NCBI GenBank assembly: GCA_023101725.1
Contig: JALJCO010010235.1
Location: forward strand, 806,001 to 870,000
DNA length: 64,000 nt
Source: Atherinomorus stipes
Taxonomy: Eukaryota > Chordata > Actinopteri > Atheriniformes > Atherinidae
Direction: 5' to 3'
The notes beneath the pieces were generated by a model that ran no database searches, was not told the DNA's origin, and was given only the letters and a program-made list of their open reading frames with translations. The position numbers and the translations under genes are program-made. Shown one piece after another: positions 55,990 through 64,000 of the stretch (the stretch's first letter is position 1; each line of letters opens with the position of its first letter).

Positions 55990-57103
55990 CTAAAGCTGGA
56001 TTTATACTCGCGCGTCGTCTGCATATCCGTTGTAACCTCTGCGTAGGTCTGCGGAGGCCTGATGTGCATCCCGGCTACGCGAACGCAGAGACGCGGAAGA
56101 ACTCACTGGTGATTGGTCAGTGTGGTTACGTGCCTCCGGAAGTTTGGATTTTGCAGCTGAATGAATGAATGAATGCATGTCGGTCGCTACTGTTGCTCTA
56201 ACCCCCTCCGTCCACTGCCTCCGCTCCGCTCCGCCCCGCTCCGGTCCGCACGACGCAGCAAATCCGTTGCTATTTTAATCAATGAGCAGCAGTCCACTTC
56301 TCCGCCAGCGCTCCGCTCCGCTCCGACACGTCTGCTCGGGTCCGTCGGCCTCCGCCAAAAATACGGATCAACTCTATTTTCTGGTCCGCTCCGCTCCGTT
56401 TGGAGGAAGTTGCAAACATGAAACATCCGGTTTATAAAGTTTATTTTTACATCCACCACAGAAGAAATTGATTGCTGTGTATAAAACTTATTGGGCATAT
56501 TGTAGCATCTCAATAAAAACTTTTTTATGAAATAATATTGCGTCTTGTGTGACTTGAGAATGGGCAAATTGGGCAATGTGTGTAGTTCAATGTGCCGTAT
56601 ACATACTCCCTACAAAGTAGGTCGCCGCACGTCAGATCTTGTCAAAACTACAAAAACTGTCACTTGTAAACACTCATTTTGGAAGTTGAAGGCCAAAAGA
56701 TTTTGCTTCTCGCGCATGCTCCTTTGCCTGCTTTGTGACTGAACGGAGAGAGTGCTGGCGGAGTGAGGCGGAGTATGTGTGCGAGGCTTTTTGCAGCCCG
56801 CCGGAGAAGACGGACTAGAGCGCAGCGCAGCGGATCGGAGCGGGGCGGAGCGGAAGCAGTGGACGGGAGGTGTGAAAGAGGAAACACATGCTGGAGCTGA
56901 AGCGAACCATCAAGGTGAAAAAAAATTTCCGCTCTGTGGAGTTTCCTGGTCAATAAAAGCCCCGTTATCGCCTGCAGATCTGGAAAAGAAACTGCAGCAT
57001 GACGCCGTAACCCTACGCTCGAGAAAAAGCACACACTGCCTCTGCAGCAGCTACGCGGACCCGACTGGACACAGATGCCGCGCGAGTATGAATCCAGCTT
57101 TAG
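55990..57103. mobile_element. TIR element, CTAAAGCTGGATTTATACTC ends (Harbinger-like)
   Basis: 1114 bp, left CTAAAGCTGGATTTATACTC, right inverse GAGTATGAATCCAGCTTTAG. If the ends are taken at AGCTGG, the 3-base flanks are TAA and TTA, near the TWA target of Harbinger. It contains the CCGCTC foldback below. No transposase. Confidence 0.65.
56196..56880. mobile_element. Foldback with CCGCTC-rich arms nested in the previous element
   Basis: The left arm CCTCCGTCCACTGCCTCCGC plus TCCGCTCCGCCCCGCTCCGG pairs with the right arm CGGATCGGAGCGGGGCGGAG plus CGGAAGCAGTGGACGGGAGG. GC-rich arms surround an AT-rich middle. Confidence 0.7.
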
Positions 57104-57325
57104 CCAGCATAAAATAAAAACTGCATCACCAAAATAAAAGCTGCTATGCCAGAATAAAACCTGTCACACCAAACTAAAAGCCACAAAGCCAGAATAAAAG
57201 CTGCTAAACCAGCATAAGAGCTGCCACGCCAAAATACAACCCATCACACCGATATAGAAAGGCTATGCCAAAATAAAATCTGCCACCAAAGTAAAAGCCG
57301 CCAAGCTAGAATAAAAGGCACTAAT

Positions 57326-58633
57326 GGTGTGTTCCAGTTGTCTTGGGATTCCAAGCAGACGTGAGTTGGTGACATCATTACCAGGTATTTTGCGTTCCAC
57401 TCGCAACAACTTGGGAAAAAAAAAATAGACATATCCAAAACAGCCTATTTGTGAGCAAGAACAGCTAGAAATGAACAAATTTCTAGCTAGAAAAATAACA
57501 CAGACGTTATAACAGTTACCATGACAAAAATAAAAATTAAATTAAATTAAAAATACTTTATTCATCCCAGAAGGAAAATTCAGTATTGGAAAAGCTCACT
57601 TTTTTTTTTTTTTTTTTTTAAATAAACAAAAAAGTCAGTCAGTCTTGTTCTTTAGGGTGATGGCTGCTGGCAGGAATGAATTTCTGTATCTCTCCGTCCT
57701 ACAGCGAACCTGACGCAGCCTCCCACTGAACACACTCTGTTGATTCTTCACTGTGTTGTGGAGAGGATGGGAAGTGTCCTCCATCATCTTCATCAGCTTG
57801 TGCAGCATTCTTTTCTGAACGATCAGCTCCAGAGTTATTCCCAGCACAGAACCAGCTTTCTTGATCAGCTTGTTTAGTTTCTTCAAGTCTCTGATTCTGA
57901 TGCTGCTTCCCCAGCAGATGGCTGCAAAGCTGATTGCACTTTCCACAACAGACTTGTAGAAGATCTGCAACATCTTGGTGCAGACGTTGAATGATCTCAG
58001 CTTCCTTAAGAAGTAGAGTCTGCTGTGACCTTTCTTGTAGATGTAGTCAGTGTTGCATTTCCAATCGAGTCTGTTGTCCAGCTGAACTCCAAGGTATTTG
58101 TAGTTCTCCACCACCTCCTCTTCCAGGATTTAAACAGGACTATGCTGCTTATTCTTGCTCCTCCTGAAGTCAACAATCATCTCTTTAGTCTTGCTGGTAT
58201 TTAAGATGAGCTGATTGTTACCATTTCACAAACTGATTGACAAGTTCCCTGTACTCGGCTTCTTGTCCATCACTGATACACCCCACAACTGCAAAATAGT
58301 TCTTTAAAAATAGTTCTTTGCAAAACTGCAAAACAGCTAATTTCAGTGGGTGTGTTTAATGAACAACATATTCACGCTGCGTTATAAAGAAAAAAAGACC
58401 ACAGTGAGACCGTAAAATTCAATAACTCTGTGCTGTTTACACCTGAAACTTATGAACAGAAAATATCTTATATAAAAGTTTAATAAACACAACAGTGGTA
58501 CTGGATGCAGCCATCTTCAAAGATACAATCTCGGGGTTATGAGCTTACAGCTCTGAAAACCAAGTTCATGATGTCACTTCCTCGGAAAATACCTCGGAAA
58601 AACGAGTTCCGAGACTACTGGAAGGCACTGTAA
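57326..58633. mobile_element. DNA-type insertion, TTCCAGTTGTCTTGGGA ends, carrying a LINE
   Basis: TGTGTTCCAGTTGTCTTGGG at the left and the inverse of AGTGCCTTCCAGTAGTCTCG at the right form imperfect terminal repeats; minisatellite units resume outside. A Rex1-like LINE is nested at 57537-58300. Confidence 0.6.
57537..58300 (-). mobile_element. Rex1-like LINE, C-terminal reverse-transcriptase end
   Basis: Minus strand: RSKNKQHSPV, a stop, then ILEEEVVENYKYLGVQLDNR LDWKCN, GHSRLYFLRKLRSFNVCTKM, SAISFAAICWGSSI, RTERYRNSFLPAAITL. This is the C-terminal part of a fish Rex1/CR1-group ORF2. The 3' end GATGAATAAAGTATTTTTAA with TTTAAT repeats is at 57537-57575. 159 codons are open (58114-57635), so it is fairly recent, but the element is 5' truncated and has an upstream stop. 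Confidence 0.85.
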
Positions 58634-58789
58634 GCCTGCATAAAAGCCACGTGACCAAAATAAAAGCTGCCAAACCAGAGTAACAGTGGCCGTACCAAAA
58701 TAAAAGCTGTCACATCAAAATAAAAGCTTCCAACCCAGAATACAAGCTGCCTAGCCAAAATAAAATCCACCACACCATCAGAATTTTTT

Positions 58790-60790
58790 TTTTTTTAAAA
58801 GATGGTACATATGTGAAGGTATTGATTCCATGACAATAGCTCACAAAATTTGCTCACAAGACAAATGCTCAAAACACTACCACAAAAAGAGAAATTGCTC
58901 ACACCTACATATAAACAAATATAAAATATGTTGACATATTAATTTAAGAATTTAAAAAAAAAAAAAACTAAAAAAAAACTTCAAGAAGTGCACTAGTGAA
59001 ATATTTATTTTAAAAAAATGTGTGGTTCTGTCACACTAAGGTCACACTTTGCTTCACACACTGTTGGTTACAAACCTTTTAACTTTTTCTAAGTTGTAGC
59101 TGCTGCTTGTAAACTCCTTTAGTTTGTCTTACCTGTCATTGCATTTGGGTATTTGGGGAATTCAAGCATTTTTATATCAAACATTTTTAATTTTAACTAA
59201 GTTAGGCTTCAGTTTATTCTTTTTCTTCTGGAGTACATGGGCATCTCTTGGCAAGCTTGTAAATATTAGACGAGATTGTTGTCCTTCAGTTCCAATATTT
59301 TACAGCAGAGCAATGAAGACCGGAGCTTCAGTTTCATGTCCGGCTCTACGTGGAGGCAACAGAGCCTGTTACACACCGCAGAGAGCGAGAACTTAACTCT
59401 TGATCTTCCGCAAGAACGAGAAAAGCAGTTTGTTTTTGTCTAGTTTTGGAAACTCCAGGATAAACTTTGTCCAGGGCAGGGTGGGGTTGTGCAGGTGGCA
59501 GTGTCCAGGTCTTTAAATAACATCTAAATCTTCGTTCCTCCTCACCACCTTGATCAGCTGTTTATTAAAACTGTCTGTTCAGCTCACATGGAAATGTGGA
59601 AGTAACAACTTTCTTCTTCGTTCGTTCTTAACCACACCCTCCTCAAATGTCCGACCAATCACACAATCCCAGCCCCACAAGAACAAAGTTCTACTCAGGA
59701 AATATGTTAGTCACAAGAATCTAAGTTATGTTTGCCTTGTATAAATAATTCATTAATAAAAGTTTGAAGTTGTGTTCATGTTTATTTTTTCAGGGTTGAT
59801 AGGGTTGAAAAGTTGTCTGGACCAGAACGCATCAGAAGACCAGACCGGGTGTTGTTCCTGTCAGCTAAGAACAGGAAACTGAGGCTGATCTGATGAGTCT
59901 CCATTTCAGCTCCATATTCAGATGCTAGGCTCAGAATTTGGCGGAAAAATCATGAAAACATGGATCCATCCTGTTGCTGGTGTAATGATGTGGGGGGGGG
60001 GGGGGGGGGGGATTTTACTGGCCCACTTTGGGCTCCTTAGTACCAACATGGCATGGTTTAACCCATAGACCGTTAATAAAGAGGGACGAACCTTCCGCTA
60101 CATTACCCGCTGGTTTCTGAAGAGCTTAAAGTGAAGCCAGTTGGGCGTGTCCCACTGTCGCCATCTTGCCGTGTTGTGTGTGTCGTCACTACCAGAGAAT
60201 CCTAAAATGGGAAAAGGCAAGGCCGCTCCGAGCCGCTTGGCTAATGATTGACACATGACGTACTCTGGGCTAAACTCTAACCAAGCTAACTCGAAACTAA
60301 CAGGAGCTAACGAAGATTAGCCCCCTAAGTGGCGGGGTAAAGGTAAGACATGCTTAGACTTGCTATTATCTGACTAAAAACGGCCGTTGTGTGACTTTGC
60401 TACAAACTGAGACCTTACTGAGAGCAAACAAGGAGCTAACTCGAAGCCACCGGTCGGCAGGCCGGGCTTCCGGTCTGCCGCATGTCAATCATGAGGGCAC
60501 GGCCTAAATTATGTGTAATTCCAAGATTAAATAACATCTAAACGAATGAGTTATAAAAAAATTCACCCCCTCACAGTTGACGTGAAGGTAAACTGGACTA
60601 TTAAACCTAAAATGATTTTTTGAACCAGGCTGTAAATATGTGTATTTCTGCTGTGAACTTTGCATTTTAACATAGGAGTCTATGGGGATTTGCTCTGTTT
60701 TGTAGCCAGCCCCTAGTGGATGAAGAGAGAACTACTTCCCGGTAGCCTCCTAGTTGGCCACCGGAGGTTGCTGCTTGGTTTAACCACCAC
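58790..60790. other. Intergenic with a 20-base G-run
   Basis: A run of 20 G lies at 59992-60011. GCTAACTCGAA-type repeats occur near 60280 and 60435. No gene recognised. Confidence 0.4.
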
Positions 60791-60794
60791 GGAG

Positions 60795-60920
60795 CAGCTT
60801 TGGGATGTGGTGGACCGGGTGATTATTACGGATGTGCAGCCGACAAATCTGCAGCAACTGTGTGATGCTGTCATGTCAATATGGAGCAAAATCTCTGAGG
60901 AATGTTTCCAACGGCTGGTT
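60795..60920 (+). pseudogene. Tc1/mariner transposase C-terminal fragment
   Basis: Encodes QLWDVVDRVIITDVQPTNLQ then QLCDAVMSIWSKISEECFQR, which matches the end of fish Tc1-type transposases (LWD..QPTNLQQLCDAI..W..ISEECFQ) from memory. The catalytic part is absent and the downstream sequence departs after FQRLV. Confidence 0.7.
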
Positions 60921-60924
60921 GATC

Positions 60925-61327
60925 TTTCACACCAGGAACTAAGACGGGGGTTCAACCCGGTTCTGGAAGGTGGAGCTGATGAAGGTGGGTGTTTTTTTGA
61001 AAAGGCAGCAAAGAAGAGTACAATGATTAAAGGAAACCCAACACCTGTTTCTTCCTCAGCAGCAGTGAACTCAGCTTTGTGGTTAAAAAAACAACTCCTG
61101 ACTGACTTCCTGTTGTAAAACTGTCACATGCTCAGCAGAGCAAGAAAAACCAAAACAGGAAGAGCAGAGTGAGCTGCAGCATGACGAGGCACAGTGATGA
61201 ACTCACACAACTTTGAACTTTGTTTACAACCTATGTGCCAGAAACAAATGTTTGCTGCAGGCTTTTGTGTTTGTATCACGTTCACACCTCAATTTGATGT
61301 GCATATACACTGTATATACACACACGG

Positions 61328-61366
<39 letters not shown>

Positions 61367-62290
61367 CGTGTATATATATGTATATGTACAGGTATGTATA
61401 TATAAAACCAGAATACATACCTGCTCAGGTGTGACAAAACTTTAACTGCAGGGACACTGCATATTACAGTGTATGGCCCTCTGGGCCCCAGGGGGTCAAA
61501 CTGGTCATATTTTCTTATTATTCCGTCTCATCTTACATAAAGAGAAAAGCTTATAGACGTAACAGGGATTACAGCAAAAAAAGATTACTTTGACTGAACA
61601 TACTGCACATAATCTGAGCCAAACAATCCACGTCACACAAGAAGAACGTGTCCATCACCTCTTAAAGCAGAACTCAGTAACTTCAGCTCGGGGCTCCCCC
61701 TAGTAGTGTCCTTTCACTATCGTAAAGTTCGTACTCCCCCTACACCCCCACAGCACACAGACGGCTTCTCTACCTGTCTTTCCTCTATTTTGATCCCTTA
61801 ATATATCTCTAAGCTTTTACTAGCTTGTTGATGCTACTTCGCTACGTTGGTAGCAGCAGCTTGACTCCCCCTGCTCAAAGCAGAGTCCTGTGTTTACCCA
61901 CGTAAATATGCCGTGGATAATATTTTTCTCTGGTGTTGGCGGGAACAGGTAAGAAAACAAACTTTTATTTACTTTTTGCAGACATGACAAGTGATTATTG
62001 AGCCTATTCGGCTGCGAGGCTCAGTGCTACATCACCCGGCGCCCAGGCAGCACAAGCTACGTGAACCGGATCTTCACTCTGGTCCAGCAAAGAGTTGGTT
62101 TTGAGAGTATTATAAAAGCTAGCTTAACAGCTTTCCATCATCACGGTCATTTGTGTCATGGAACGGAACAGCCCCCCCTTGGAAAGCTGCCCTACTAACG
62201 TCTTGTTTACCTTTCATTGAAGTGCACGTAGACACTTTAGTGGATGGACCGGGGTTCGTCCACCAAAATGTCTGGGCAGCAGGCGGAGTT
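60925..62290. other. Intergenic with a (CA)n(TA)n tract and a duplicated block
   Basis: Microsatellite at 61318-61400. A block at 62113-62240 (AAAGCTAGCTTAACAGCTTT..CATCACGGTCAT) recurs at 62527-62620, on the other side of the MITE at 62295-62469. Confidence 0.45.
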
Positions 62291-62294
62291 TATA

Positions 62295-62469
62295 CAGGAC
62301 TGTCTCAGAAAATTAGAATTCATGATCTAATATTTTGAGATAGAATATTTGAGTTTTCTTAAGCTGTATGCCATAATCCGCAATATTAAAACAATTTCAT
62401 GTCTTTTCAATTGCATTACAGAAAATAAAGAACTTTATCACAATACTCTAATTTTCTGAGACAGTCCTG
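62295..62469. mobile_element. Mariner-type MITE, CAGGACTGTCTCAGAAAATT ends
   Basis: 175 bp, left CAGGACTGTCTCAGAAAATT, right exact inverse, TA on both sides (62293-62294, 62470-62471). Reduced internally; no ORF. Confidence 0.9.
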
Positions 62470-62471
62470 TA

Positions 62472-63493
62472 CTGATACAATTCGCAACTGGATTAGGGTT
62501 TTCCATATCTTTTATTCAAAGCCATGATAAAAGCTAACTTACCAGCTTTCCCTCATCACGGTCATATGCATCACGTAATGTCTTGTTAACCTTTTGTTGA
62601 AGTGCTACCAGACACTTTACAGGCGCATATTCTACTGCCATTCTTTACAGCTGTATTTAGGTCATTAAATTAGTATGAAATAATTGCTTTTGGACATTTC
62701 AAAATAGTTATCGATTCTGGACGTGTACCATCACATTGTGATGCATCGATTTAATAATGAATTGGTACACTCCTATTGTAATAGTTCTTGTTATTATTAT
62801 GATCTCGGTAAACAGTTGTGGGACTTTTTAAATATGGCGAGGCTGGAAGAAGTGAAGATCACGCGAGTGGCGGGGCTTGCCAGTTGTACCAATCACCAAA
62901 CATCTACGTATTTCAGTTCCTATGGAACTCCGAAAAGACCCTGCCTCGGAGTAGGAGCTAAAAAAAGTTATAGGAACTGAGGTCCAAGGTCTCTAGTTCC
63001 TATATGTCCGAATGCACAAAAAAACGGCCTGGTTCCTGAAAAGGTTATAGGAACTCCAAAAGGTTCCTACAGTCCGAAAGCACCTTTTGTCTGCGGTACT
63101 CTGCTCTCCTTTCTTCCTCCTTAAAACGAAGTATCACCAGCCGCTCGATTCTTCTTTTCCTCGCTCTTTCTGTGCTCTTCCAGCAATGATTTTAGACACC
63201 TGATGTGATCGTCCAGGATTAATAATCCTGTCATGCAGACCATGAAAACAATGATGTTTTCTTCTCTTCTTACCTTTGCGGGTTTTATTTTGTTGGGGCG
63301 CAAGAGTAACATGTCACTGTCACAGATGTTTGCATCACATCGGTCTCTATCAAGGTCCCCGACTCGTGTGCAAATGCAAAATGAAAGTTTCCCTGGAGAG
63401 GGGTAGTTCATAGAAAGAAATTTGAGGTGAGCAGTTCTAAGAACTGCTCTGTCTGAATGTGGCTTAAGTATCAAGCTGTTTAAAAATAGATTA
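62472..63493. other. Intergenic, repeat-like but unassigned
   Basis: AGTTCCTA and TATAGGAACT motifs recur in both orientations (62915-63080), as in fish MITEs. The 138-codon minus frame (63537-63121) is unrecognised. Confidence 0.35.
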
Positions 63494-63495
63494 TA

Positions 63496-64000
63496 CACTG
63501 CCTGACCAGAAAAAAGTTGCCTCCAAAAAAAGGTCATACACTCTAATTTTTCGTTGGACCACCTTTAGCTTTGATTGCGGCACACATTCACTGTGGCATT
63601 GTTTGCATAAGCTTCTGCAGTGTTACAAGATTTATTTCCATCCAGTGTTGCATTCATTTTTCACCTAGATCTTGCATTGATGATGGTAGAGTCTGACCGC
63701 TGCACAAAGCCCTCTCTAGCACATCCCAAAGATTCTCAATGGGGTTGAGGTCTGGACTCTGTGGAGGCCAATCCATGTGTGAAAATGATGTGTCATGCTC
63801 CCTGAACCAGTCTTTCACAATTTGAGCCCAATGAATTCTGGCATTGTCATCTTGGAATATGCCTGTGCCATCAGGAAGAAAAAGTCCATTGATGGAATCA
63901 CCTTGTCATTCATTATATTCAGGTATCGGCTGACCTCATTATCTGAGCTCATACTGTTTCTGAACCTAGACCTGACCAACTGCAGCAACCCCACATCATA
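63496..64000 (-). pseudogene. Tc1/mariner element with decayed transposase, cut by the window edge
   Basis: Terminal repeat CACTGCCTGACCAGAAAAAA preceded by TA (63494-63495). The minus strand encodes [32 protein letters not shown], the last-aspartate region of a Tc1/mariner transposase, then AAIKAKGGPTKN near the end. In-frame stops show it is inactive. The other terminus lies beyond 64000. Confidence 0.82.

Larger units (their letters stand above)
57105..58785. repeat. Degenerate 22-bp tandem repeat, split by a 1.3-kb insertion
   Basis: Units like AAAATAAAAGCTGCCAAACC with AG spacers occur at 57108-57320 and again at 58634-58785. They are separated by a DNA element (next entry) that carries a LINE. 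Confidence 0.8.

Noticed and set aside
59992..60011. Runs of about 20 G here and near 53536
   Set aside because: Not treated as functional. Such runs are common slippage or assembly artefacts, although they could form quadruplexes.
63121..63537. 138-codon minus-strand frame
   Set aside because: It crosses a Tc1 terminus and AGTTCC-type repeats, and shows no recognisable domain. I cannot support it as a gene.

Overview
The window is vertebrate nuclear DNA, almost certainly from a teleost fish. Its genes are intron-rich with GT/AG introns, and the rest is packed with fish-type repeats: L2 and Rex1-like LINEs, a tRNA-headed SINE, and hAT, Tc1/mariner, PIF-Harbinger and TTAA-flanked DNA elements. 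Three conserved genes lie in the first 26 kb. They are the first coding exon of TBCE (tubulin cofactor E, minus strand, 118-232), a complete RBM34 (nucleolar RNA-binding protein, plus strand, 11 coding exons, 1072-12591, 411 aa) and a complete TOMM20 (mitochondrial import receptor, minus strand, 5 coding exons, 26014-16584, 146 aa). I rebuilt each from splice sites and reading phase; every exon junction keeps the frame. TBCE and RBM34 are head to head across about 840 bp with ETS, AP-1 and CRE-like sites. RBM34 and TOMM20 converge on a 4 kb gap filled by nested transposons.

Four long minisatellites sit in introns of these two genes: RBM34 intron 2 (27-bp unit), TOMM20 intron 3 (about 33 bp), TOMM20 intron 2 (about 21 bp) and TOMM20 intron 1 (50 bp). 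The RBM34 array is the most remarkable feature. It starts exactly at the exon 2 splice donor, and nearly every unit carries a pyrimidine-rich 3' splice site fused directly to a 5' splice site, which is the form of a recursive-splicing ratchet point. There are about 45 of these in tandem.

From 26.2 kb to the end I see no conserved gene. This 38 kb holds transposon remnants, foldback elements, microsatellites and unassigned intergenic DNA. Several elements are bounded precisely by target-site duplications: hAT-type elements with 8-bp duplications, a Harbinger with a 3-bp CTG duplication, TTAA-flanked foldbacks and TA-flanked mariner MITEs. Nesting reaches three or four levels, so relative insertion ages can be read directly.

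The three genes are housekeeping genes (microtubule folding, ribosome biogenesis, mitochondrial import) and do not form one pathway. In human the same genes lie close together on 1q42.3 (from memory), which supports the assignments.
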